Source: JAYXXU01 sp037969155
GTDB taxonomy: Bacteria > Pseudomonadota > Gammaproteobacteria > Pseudomonadales > Moraxellaceae
Direction: 5' to 3'
Assembly: GCA_037969155.1 (NCBI GenBank)
Contig: JBBKWW010000088.1
Coordinates: 1-9,416 of the forward strand
Length of the DNA stretch: 9,416 nucleotides
Shown here piece after piece: positions 1-5,143 of the stretch. Position 1 is the stretch's first letter; the number at the start of each line of letters is the position of its first letter. The notes beneath the pieces are model-generated. The model was not told where the DNA came from. It searched no databases and was given only the letters and a program-made list of their open reading frames with translations. A program made the translations under genes and the position numbers.

Positions 1-94
1 GCTGCTGTTCTAACCGAAAATTGTCTGCGGTAGGCGCACCGTGTGGGCGTGAGGCCAGCACGATTTGGCGGTTGATTTGCTTAGATTGTGACAT
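1..94 (-). CDS. NADPH-dependent oxidoreductase, YncB/CurA type (5' end only)
   Basis: Partial gene: only the first 31 codons are inside the window; the rest lies beyond the left edge. The visible N-terminus begins MSQSKQINRQIVLASRPHG and continues APTADNFRLEQQ. It matches the start of the medium-chain dehydrogenase/reductase family that includes E. coli YncB (CurA), where the strand RxxVLASRPxGxPxxxNF opens the catalytic domain. Known members use NADPH to reduce the activated double bond of enones such as curcumin. The ATG at 92-94 has a strong Shine-Dalgarno, GAGGAG, within 101-108 (minus strand), about 7 bases away, so the start is secure. It lies 62 bases downstream of the YqhD-type gene on the same strand with no palindromic operator or clear terminator between, so co-transcription is likely. 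Substrate and full domain layout cannot be seen. The family call is fairly safe; the exact enzyme is an inference. Confidence 0.8.
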   Translation of the reverse strand, partial: MSQSKQINRQIVLASRPHGAPTADNFRLEQQ

Positions 95-156
95 GCGATT
101 GACTCCTCAACTTCAATGGAGCGGATGCTAAAAACACCCGCGTGGCACCCGTCCGC

Positions 157-1314
157 TTAAACGCTAGCAGCATAGACTCGGCGGCTTAAGGCCAAATCCA
201 CGTCTCGACGCTCACCCAATTGGGTCATGCCATGGGCTTCTAGTTGTGCCACTAAGCCATCGACCACTTCGGTACCAAGGCCATAGTCACGCAAGCGGGT
301 TTTAACCCCCAATGACTCAAAAAACGCCCGAGTTTGCGCAATCGCAGCATCAATCCGCTGCTGGTCGCTACCTTGGGTAATGCCCCAGACCCGTTCGGCG
401 TATTGCAGCAGTTTGGCCTGTTTGCTGTCACGGCGCAGATCGAGCATCGCGGGCAAAATCACCGCCAACGTCTGTGCATGGTCAAGGCCATACAGCGCAG
501 TGACCTCATGTCCGAGCATATGCGTCGCCCAATCTTGTGGCACACCGGCACCAATCAAACCATTGAGCGCCAACGTCGCCACCCACATCAGATTTGCGCG
601 GGCATCGTAGTTGGTTGGCTCAGCCAGCGTGACCGGGCCGATTTCAATCAAGCTCTGTAATAGCCCTTCGGCAAAGCGATCCTGTACTCGTGCATCGACT
701 GGATAGGTCAGATATTGTTCAATGGTATGCACAAAGGCATCGACCACGCCATTGGCCACTTGACGTGGCGGTAAGCTAAAGCTTTTAGCTGGATCTAAAA
801 TCGAAAATTTTGGAAATAGTAAGCGATGCTGAAAGGCCAACTTAGCCTGTAATGATTTGCGGGTGACCACGCCGCCACTGTTCATTTCTGAGCCAGTTGC
901 CGGAAGGGTCAGCACCGTTCCAATTGGTAAAGCACTGGTCACTTTACGGCCATGACTGGTTAAAATTTCCCATGCGTCACCGACATAGCCCACCGCTGCG
1001 GCCACAAATTTGGTGCCATCAATCACCGAGCCACCGCCAACAGCCAGTAAAAAATCCAGCTTTTCCGCGCGGACCAATTCAACCGCTTGCATCAATGTTT
1101 CGTAGCTGGGATTCGGTTCAATCCCGCCAAATTCTTGCACTTCACGTGCGCCAAGCGCTGCTTTGACCTCAGCGAGCGTGCCAGTACGTTCAGCACTGCT
1201 GCCGCCGTACAACAGCAACACGCGTGCATCTTGAGCTACCAATTGGTCGAGATCTGCGATTTTTCCTTTGCCAAAACTAATCTGCGTCGGATTATAAAAA
1301 TCAAAATTCAACAT
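157..1314 (-). CDS. yqhD: YqhD-type NADPH-dependent iron/zinc-containing alcohol dehydrogenase (aldehyde reductase)
   Basis: Cytosolic group III metal-dependent alcohol dehydrogenase. The E. coli homologue YqhD is a broad NADPH-dependent aldehyde reductase that removes short-chain aldehydes such as acrolein, methylglyoxal and malondialdehyde. In the 385-residue version, the N-terminal cofactor domain carries YGGSSAERTG (about 36-45) and AVGGGSVIDGTKF (91-103). The helical C-terminal domain carries the metal ligands Asp192 and His196 (in VVDAFVHTIEQ), His265 (WATHMLGHE) and His279 (GLDHAQT), all intact and spaced as in YqhD (387 residues). An upstream ATG at 1323 would add three residues, but the only GAGG (1325-1328) sits 1 base from it and 10 bases from the ATG at 1314. 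MLNFDFYNPT also aligns end to end with YqhD MNNFNLHTPT, so 1314 is chosen. A 15-bp palindrome at 1368-1382 overlaps the presumed promoter and points to control by the neighbouring TetR-type protein. The aldehyde range is inferred from the family. Confidence 0.95.
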   Translation of the reverse strand: MLNFDFYNPTQISFGKGKIADLDQLVAQDARVLLLYGGSSAERTGTLAEVKAALGAREVQEFGGIEPNPSYETLMQAVELVRAEKLDFLLAVGGGSVIDGTKFVAAAVGYVGDAWEILTSHGRKVTSALPIGTVLTLPATGSEMNSGGVVTRKSLQAKLAFQHRLLFPKFSILDPAKSFSLPPRQVANGVVDAFVHTIEQYLTYPVDARVQDRFAEGLLQSLIEIGPVTLAEPTNYDARANLMWVATLALNGLIGAGVPQDWATHMLGHEVTALYGLDHAQTLAVILPAMLDLRRDSKQAKLLQYAERVWGITQGSDQQRIDAAIAQTRAFFESLGVKTRLRDYGLGTEVVDGLVAQLEAHGMTQLGERRDVDLALSRRVYAASV

Positions 1315-1358
1315 CGTCTTCATGCCTCAGTCGTGCTTGGGATCGGTGGATACTAGCG

Positions 1359-1382
1359 GGTCTATATTAGACCAGTCGTCTA
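1359..1382. promoter_or_regulatory. TetR-family operator plus extra half-site at the yqhD promoter
   Basis: The sequence contains TAGACCAGTCGTCTA (1368-1382), arms TAGAC/GTCTA around a 5-base centre. The same 15 bases occur in front of the tetR-type gene. A further half-site, GGTCTA (1359-1364), lies 3 bases to the left and makes a second inverted arrangement, GGTCTA-TAT-TAGACC, with the left arm. On the minus strand a possible -10, TATAGA (1366 to 1361), abuts the palindrome, so a bound repressor would cover the spacer of the yqhD promoter; no good -35 is evident. The core resembles what I recall of the E. coli NemR box. Binding by the local regulator is inferred. Confidence 0.8.
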
Positions 1383-1470
1383 GAGTGTGAGGTTAAAAAT
1401 ACCCGTCTGGTGCGGCGAGTGTGTGGTAAATTGGTATCTGGTTGCTCAAAAAAATCGTACTGGATTGATT

Positions 1471-2073
1471 TTATTGATCTAAAAAAAAGCAGGTGGTGCG
1501 CATCGCGTGCTGCATGGGCTGGCCAGTCCGGTGAATTTTTGCCAGTAGACTCGCACCCAGCCAGACTTGGTACAGCATGGCGGCTAAGCTGGGGGCGCAG
1601 ATCGCACGGGCGTGCAGGTGGCTGAGTGAGCCATCGGTCTGACCGGCTTCAATCACCTGTGCCAGTCGCGCCACGATTTGATCGGTTCCATCGCGTAGGG
1701 TTAAGCGCATCACCTCGGATAAATCCGCCACTTCTGCGCTGAGTTTAACCACTAAGCAGGTCTGCGCACTACAGGCACTGCTATAGCCGGTTTGCCAGTC
1801 ACGCCAGTAGCCCATCAGTTGCGCGGCGGCAGGGATCAGACTAGATGGGGCAAAACGCTGTTCTAGACTCGCCAGATAGCGCACAAAATAATCATCTAAG
1901 ACGGCCTGTCCGTACAGTTCTTTGGACTTAAAATAATGATAAAACGACCCCTTCGGCACGCCAGCGGTCTGTAAGATTTCATTCAGTCCAACCGCTGAAA
2001 AGCCGCGACTGGCCATCAGTTGATGACCTACGCTGAGGAGGTGTTGGCGGGTATCACTATAGGCAGTATTCAT
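1471..2073 (-). CDS. nemR: NemR-like TetR-family transcriptional repressor, electrophile/oxidant-sensing
   Basis: 200-residue TetR-family repressor, the usual length. The N-terminal helix-turn-helix spans about residues 8-54, ending in the family signature VPKGSFYHYFKSKE (39-52). The remainder is the ligand/sensor domain. It reads very like E. coli NemR: VKLSAEVADLSEVMR (109-123) against VKLSAEVCDLSEDMR, and WLGASLLAKI (171-180) against WLGANLQAKI. Cys106 is retained at the same number, and Lys179 corresponds to NemR Lys175. In NemR this Cys106-Lys175 pair is the proposed redox/electrophile switch. Other cysteines are 101, 159 and 195; NemR Cys116 is Ala here. The start at 2073 gives MNTAYSDTRQHLL, matching NemR MNKHTEHDTREHLL; the ribosome site is weak. 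Its operator copy at 2095-2109 suggests autorepression, and the second copy suggests control of yqhD and the reductase beyond. An A8 run (1481-1488) encodes part of the C-terminal Phe-Phe-Leu. Family is firm; nemR orthology is likely; inducers are inferred. Confidence 0.88.
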   Translation of the reverse strand: MNTAYSDTRQHLLSVGHQLMASRGFSAVGLNEILQTAGVPKGSFYHYFKSKELYGQAVLDDYFVRYLASLEQRFAPSSLIPAAAQLMGYWRDWQTGYSSACSAQTCLVVKLSAEVADLSEVMRLTLRDGTDQIVARLAQVIEAGQTDGSLSHLHARAICAPSLAAMLYQVWLGASLLAKIHRTGQPMQHAMRTTCFFLDQ

Positions 2074-2094
2074 GCCGCTTACGCTAGCACAAAA

Positions 2095-2109
2095 TAGACC
2101 AGTCGTCTA
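2095..2109. promoter_or_regulatory. TetR-family operator upstream of the nemR-like gene
   Basis: TAGACCAGTCGTCTA is an exact copy of the 15 bp at 1368-1382. Its near edge lies 21 bases upstream of the regulator's ATG, where it would overlap the promoter or transcription start on the minus strand; a weak -10-like TATTTT (2096 to 2091) overlaps its edge. Two identical palindromes, each just ahead of a gene of the same module, support autoregulation. This is inferred from position and identity. Confidence 0.82.
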
Positions 2110-2279
2110 TGGGCGGGCTCAGCGTTTGTAGATGCATGGGTTTGGCATGGACCAGTAACTTCCTTTTGCATATGATTTTAAAGGCGGTAGATTTTGTTAA
2201 AAATTGGCATGGATTGGTTGTAAGTTCTAATTTTTTAATGGTTTTAGTGCCTGTGTGTTGGTAGGCATTGTCATGTATG
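2110..2279. other. Intergenic stretch, no gene seen
   Basis: These 170 bases separate the operator of the nemR-like gene from the 3' end of the tRNA. The stretch is T-rich on the plus strand (for example TTTTTTAATG near 2231). It holds a small hairpin, TGCCT (2248-2252) with AGGCA (2263-2267), but no T-tract follows on either strand, so it is not called a terminator. No open frame with family resemblance was found on either strand. Confidence 0.6.
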
Positions 2280-2353
2280 TGGAGCGGGATGTGAGGATCG
2301 AACTCACGCCGAAAGCTTGGGAAGCTCCCGTTCTACCACTAAACTAATCCCGC
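2280..2353 (-). tRNA. glyU: tRNA-Gly, anticodon CCC
   Basis: A complete cloverleaf can be drawn on the minus strand. The acceptor stem is GCGGGAT with ATCCCGC, the D-arm is GTTTAGTGGTAGAAC, and the T-arm is GTGAG-TTCGATC-CTCAC. The anticodon stem is GGAGC with GCTTT (two G-T pairs) around the loop TTCCCAA, which places CCC at 2321-2319. T is the discriminator base and CCA is encoded (2282-2280). The anticodon loop GAGCTTCCCAAGC-like core matches E. coli glyU as remembered. It reads GGG glycine codons. The gene stands alone, just downstream of the MAPEG gene on the same strand, with its own promoter-like box. Confidence 0.95.
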
Positions 2354-2358
2354 AAAGC

Positions 2359-2370
2359 GCGGCGAGTATA
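2359..2370 (-). promoter_or_regulatory. tRNA-Gly promoter: -10 box with GC-rich discriminator
   Basis: On the minus strand, TATACT (2370 to 2365) is followed by CGCCGCG and the tRNA starts 11 bases further at 2353. A near-consensus -10 with a GC-rich discriminator is typical of stable-RNA promoters under stringent control. No convincing -35 hexamer stands 16-18 bases upstream, so the call rests on the -10 and spacing only. Confidence 0.55.
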
Positions 2371-2416
2371 GCGGATTTTTATGTCCACACGCCATACCCA
2401 CACGAATTAACTGCAT

Positions 2417-2845
2417 TCAATTTAACAAGCTAAAGCCAATTAAGCCCAATAAGCCCAGATTGGCCACAACACCGATCAGATAAAAATAACTGCGTGGGCT
2501 TGGGTTCTTATTGGTCGCAATCGCATAATACAAAATCATATGCGCCAAACGTGCCAGTGCATACGTCCAAATCAAGCCCGCAGTCCACGTCGCATCTGCA
2601 CCCACCAGAATTGCCAACATCGCCGCGCCCAAAAACGTCGTGAGATTTTCCAACGAATTCAAGTGGGTGCGGCTGGTGCGAAACACGAGGCTGTGGTGGT
2701 CGAGTCCATCAGGGATTTGGCCGGGAATCGCGTTCGGCTGCTTGGCTTTAATCGCAGCAGCAATCATGCCTTGCACGAACACCGTGACAATCACCAGCCA
2801 TAGCGCCCAAAACGCACTGTCATACGCCGAGAAAAATTCATTCAT
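2417..2845 (-). CDS. MAPEG-family inner-membrane protein
   Basis: Small 142-residue integral membrane protein. Four hydrophobic segments are visible at about residues 10-31, 66-84, 88-111 and 118-140, the MAPEG fold layout. Between helices 1 and 2 stands RTSRTHLNSLENLTTFLGA (56-74), a version of the MAPEG signature R-x(3)-N-x(2)-EN-(L/F)-x(2)-F in which Arg, Asn and Glu contribute to glutathione binding in characterised members. The length suits bacterial MAPEG proteins (about 130-150). The frame extends upstream to a TTG at 2899, but the ATG at 2845 puts the first membrane helix near the N-terminus as in the family. The ribosome site before it is weak. The gene is divergent from rimI; a loose promoter (TTGGTC, 17 bases, TGTGAT) could serve it. 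Eukaryotic relatives are glutathione transferases or peroxidases; what the bacterial ones do is mostly unknown, so no enzyme activity is claimed. Confidence 0.85.
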   Translation of the reverse strand: MNEFFSAYDSAFWALWLVIVTVFVQGMIAAAIKAKQPNAIPGQIPDGLDHHSLVFRTSRTHLNSLENLTTFLGAAMLAILVGADATWTAGLIWTYALARLAHMILYYAIATNKNPSPRSYFYLIGVVANLGLLGLIGFSLLN

Positions 2846-2948
2846 CGCATCATCTACATCACAAAACAGCTGGTAATATTGACCAATTCGCCAGTGCAAG
2901 CCAATAGAAAATATCGATGACGCTCAAATATTTGTCGAAAGACTTGGT

Positions 2949-2954
2949 TATAAT
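2949..2954 (+). promoter_or_regulatory. -10 box for rimI
   Basis: A perfect TATAAT lies 28 bases before the preferred rimI ATG; transcription would begin near 2961. No good -35 is seen at 16-18 bases, though TTGTCG lies too close at 2932-2937. It also argues against a rimI start at 2917, which would lie upstream of the promoter. Confidence 0.5.
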
Positions 2955-2982
2955 TCGCCATCTTCATATGCCGATGATCAGT

Positions 2983-3435
2983 ATGACGCAGTTTCGCGCG
3001 ATGCAAGTCGAAGATTTGGACGCAGTGGTTTCGATTGAGCGACAAGTACAATTTCACCCGTGGAACAAACAACAGTTTCTGGATAGCCTGAGCAGCGCCT
3101 CGCATTGCAGCGTGCTGGAGCAGTCTGGCCAAATCATCGGTTTTTGTATTTTGCAGACCGTGGTCGATGAAGCCAATCTACTGCTGATGGCGATTGATCC
3201 ACGATATCAAGGTAAAGGCTGCGGGGTGATCCTGTTAGAGCAATCCCTATTGGCACTCGGTGAGCGCTGCGTGATGGTGTTTTTAGAGGTGCGTGCGAGT
3301 AATCAGGCTGCGATTGGACTGTATGAAAAGCTCGGTTTTCATCAGGTCGGTACGCGGCGCGGCTATTATCCTGCGCCGAATGGCCGTGAAGATGCACAGG
3401 TGATGGCGCTGACCCGCGATAACATCTTTGGCTAG
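2983..3435 (+). CDS. rimI: Ribosomal protein S18-alanine N-acetyltransferase (GNAT family)
   Basis: Cytosolic GNAT enzyme of 150 residues that moves an acetyl group from acetyl-CoA to the N-terminal Ala of ribosomal protein bS18. The acetyl-CoA pyrophosphate loop is RYQGKGCG (74-81), followed by helix VILLEQSLLALG. Strand and helix LEVRASNQAAIGLYEKLGF (101-119) carry Glu102 and Tyr114, equivalent to the catalytic Glu103 and Tyr115 of enterobacterial RimI. The C-terminal RRGYYPAPNGREDAQVMAL (125-143) is the RimI signature. The frame is open from 2917, with ATGs at 2917, 2968, 2974 and 2983. The start at 2983 is chosen because it aligns residue for residue with E. coli RimI up to the conserved Ile18-Glu19, and because TATAAT at 2949-2954 excludes 2917. 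No clear Shine-Dalgarno precedes it. It converges on bpt with a 20-base gap and no terminator is visible there. Confidence 0.93.
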   Translation: MTQFRAMQVEDLDAVVSIERQVQFHPWNKQQFLDSLSSASHCSVLEQSGQIIGFCILQTVVDEANLLLMAIDPRYQGKGCGVILLEQSLLALGERCVMVFLEVRASNQAAIGLYEKLGFHQVGTRRGYYPAPNGREDAQVMALTRDNIFG

Positions 3436-3455
3436 GTTGGTTTGGTTAAATCGGT

Positions 3456-4241
3456 TTAGCGCATACGCCGATAATCCGAAATGTTCTCAGGTCGTGACAA
3501 GGTGCGGGTCAGTTGTAAGGTTTCATCTGGATTCAGCGGGCGTAATAGTCGCTGCCAACGGCCTTCCAGCAAAATCTCTAGCGGGCTGTATTGCATTTTA
3601 TAGTTCATTTTTGGGGCTTCTGGTACCCAGTAGCCGAGATAAACAAAAGGTTTAGCATGTTGCTTGATCCATTCGATCTGTTTGAGAATCGCAAATGTGC
3701 CCAGACTACGTGCGGTCTCGTCGGGATCAAAAAACGTATACACCGCCGATAGACCGTCATCCAGCTCATCACAGGTGGCTGCGCACATCAGCCGATCTGC
3801 CAGCCAAAACTCTATAAAAAAACTACTGGCACAGCTTTCGACCAAAAATTTATCAAACTGCTCCCGACTCGGCGGGTACATATCACCATCGCAATGGCGC
3901 TGATTAATATAGCGTTCGTAGAGTCGATAGTGGACTTGGGTGGCCTGACGGGTCGGGCGGATTTCCATGCGCAGGTCTTGGTTGCGCTTGAGGGCGCGTT
4001 TTTGGCTACTGTTGGGCCGAAACAGCGCGACTGGCACACGCGCTGACAAACACTGCCGACAGTGGTGACACTCAGGCCGATAAATAAAATCGCCACTGCG
4101 CCGAAAGCCTTGTCGAGAGAGTTCAGACAAGCTGGCTTGATCGATCGGCTGCTGCGGGTCGATGAACACCATACGCGCTGAGCGATCTTCCAAATAGCTA
4201 CAGCGGTGCGGCGGGGTAATGTAATATTGAATGTCCTTCAT
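3456..4241 (-). CDS. bpt: Aspartate/glutamate leucyltransferase (Bpt)
   Basis: 261-residue cytosolic tRNA-dependent transferase, the normal length for Bpt, the bacterial relative of eukaryotic arginyltransferase ATE1. Known members transfer Leu from Leu-tRNA to proteins with N-terminal Asp or Glu, making them targets for ClpS/ClpAP. The N-terminal ATE domain shows CSYLEDRSAR (14-23) and YRPECHHCRQCLSARVPV (54-71). The C-terminal GNAT-like domain shows LSAVYTFFDP (164-173), SLGTFAILKQI (179-189) and YLGYWVPEAPKMNYKMQYSP (201-220), all family landmarks. Cys14, Cys58, Cys61 and Cys64 form a C-x2-C-x2-C cluster plus one distal Cys; in ATE1 equivalent cysteines have been reported to bind an iron-sulfur cluster. 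The ATG at 4239-4241 is supported by the family N-terminus. It lies 54 bases downstream of aat on the same strand, so co-transcription is likely. It is often named ate in older annotations, but arginyl transfer is not expected. Confidence 0.95.
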   Translation of the reverse strand: MKDIQYYITPPHRCSYLEDRSARMVFIDPQQPIDQASLSELSRQGFRRSGDFIYRPECHHCRQCLSARVPVALFRPNSSQKRALKRNQDLRMEIRPTRQATQVHYRLYERYINQRHCDGDMYPPSREQFDKFLVESCASSFFIEFWLADRLMCAATCDELDDGLSAVYTFFDPDETARSLGTFAILKQIEWIKQHAKPFVYLGYWVPEAPKMNYKMQYSPLEILLEGRWQRLLRPLNPDETLQLTRTLSRPENISDYRRMR

Positions 4242-4295
4242 ACTGGACTTGTAAACACTTCTATTCCGTTAAGCAAGGGGGAAACGCATGATGCT

Positions 4296-5030
4296 TTACA
4301 ACACAAAGACCAGTTCGTCTAATAATTGTGCAACTGTATAGCGTTGCTGCTGAATATCTGTCCAATCAGGCGCTGGTGCGTGAATCACTTGACCGAGTTG
4401 TTGCAAAAATTGCACTCTGGGCACGGTAGTCGCGCCTAGACTCATCAGATGGTCATTTGGCAATTGGCAATCGACCCAAGGCAGTTTTGAGGCGGCACAT
4501 AATCGCATCAGCGCCAAAAAAGCCATCTTGGAGACATCAGTGCGCTGGCTAAACATCGACTCACCAAAAAAGCCCTGTCCAATTTGTACACCATAGAGTC
4601 CACCGACCAATTCAGCACCGTCCCAAACCTCGATACTGTGTGCTAGGCCTGCATCATGTAGACCACAATAGCCTGCGATAATCTCCGCACTGATCCACGT
4701 ACCCTCGGCATACTGCCGCGTTTCAGAGCACGCAGTAATCACCTGCTCAAACGCTTGACTGAGCGTGAACTGGTATTGGTTTTTTTTCAGCTGTCGTACC
4801 AGTGACTTACTGGGTTTAAACTGTTCAGGGTAAATGATGCAGCGCGGCTCAGGACTCCACCAACAAATCGGATCATCGCCACTAAACCACGGAAACATGC
4901 CTTTTTGGTAGGCGGCCAAAATGGTCGATGCTGCCAGATCTGCGCCCGTGGCAATCAGACCCTCACCGTCTGGATCAGCCAGGATCGGATCAGGGAACTC
5001 ATAGTGTGAAGGGGGCAGGTTATCGAACAC
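4296..5030 (-). CDS. aat: Leucyl/phenylalanyl-tRNA-protein transferase
   Basis: Cytosolic L/F-transferase that attaches Leu or Phe from aminoacyl-tRNA to proteins with N-terminal Lys or Arg, marking them for ClpS/ClpAP. Landmarks, numbered from the GTG start: FPDP (12-15), EGLIATGADLA (23-33), YQKGMFPWFS (41-50), CWWSPEPRCI (56-65), EGTWIS (109-114), LHDAGLAHSIEVW (124-136), LVGGLYG (141-147), FFGESMFS (154-161) and VDCQLPNDHLMSLGA (186-200). Length, about 244, is near E. coli Aat (234). There is no ATG start. A TTG at 5036 and a GTG at 5030 are in frame after a stop at 5049-5051. AAGGA (5040-5044) sits 3 bases from the TTG but 9 from the GTG, so the GTG is preferred; the TTG would add two residues. 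It lies between trxB and bpt on one strand; the 107-base gap to trxB holds a long hairpin. Confidence 0.94.
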   Translation of the reverse strand: MFDNLPPSHYEFPDPILADPDGEGLIATGADLAASTILAAYQKGMFPWFSGDDPICWWSPEPRCIIYPEQFKPSKSLVRQLKKNQYQFTLSQAFEQVITACSETRQYAEGTWISAEIIAGYCGLHDAGLAHSIEVWDGAELVGGLYGVQIGQGFFGESMFSQRTDVSKMAFLALMRLCAASKLPWVDCQLPNDHLMSLGATTVPRVQFLQQLGQVIHAPAPDWTDIQQQRYTVAQLLDELVFVL

Positions 5031-5067
5031 CGTCAATGATCCTTTTGCCTAGTGTCAGTCAGCCCAG

Positions 5068-5108
5068 CAAGCCACGCAAGTTTTATACTGCAAAACCTGC
5101 AAGGCTTG
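5068..5108 (-). promoter_or_regulatory. RNA hairpin between trxB and aat
   Basis: In the minus-strand transcript, CAAGCC pairs with GGCUUG, GCA with UGC and GUUUU with AAAAC around a 7-base loop, GCAGUAU. The positions between these blocks form a U-U mismatch and two G-U pairs, giving a nearly continuous 17-position stem. The plus strand would have A-C mismatches at the two wobble positions, so the structure favours the trxB-aat transcript. No U-tract follows, so a classical terminator is unlikely. An intercistronic stabiliser, processing site or attenuator is possible; this is inference. TATAAA (5088 to 5083) on the minus strand could also be a -10 for aat. Confidence 0.6.
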
Positions 5109-5115
5109 AGGGATC

Positions 5116-5143
5116 GAACACGGTTAATTGAACACGGTTAGTT
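5116..5143. repeat. 14-bp tandem duplication across the trxB stop codon
   Basis: Plus strand GAACACGGTTAATT (5116-5129) is followed directly by GAACACGGTTAGTT (5130-5143), differing at one base. The second copy contains the trxB stop codon (5138-5140). The other copy, just downstream in trxB's direction, carries a TAA at the matching place but out of the trxB frame (14 bp is not a multiple of three). It looks like a small slippage duplication with no obvious function. Confidence 0.8.

Noticed and set aside
1315..1323. yqhD start at the upstream ATG (1323)
   Set aside because: The Shine-Dalgarno would be only 1 base away, and the shorter form aligns exactly with E. coli YqhD.
2248..2267. Hairpin TGCCT/AGGCA downstream of the tRNA as a terminator
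   Set aside because: Only 5 bp with a 10-base loop, and on the tRNA's strand the following bases are A-rich rather than T-rich.
2846..2899. An 18-residue N-terminal extension of the MAPEG protein from a TTG codon
   Set aside because: The extension is hydrophilic, absent in the usual MAPEG layout, begins with TTG and lacks a ribosome site; the ATG at 2845 is the better start.
2917..2982. A longer RimI starting at 2917
   Set aside because: The extra 22 residues do not align with RimI, and a perfect TATAAT lies within this stretch, so it is probably untranscribed.
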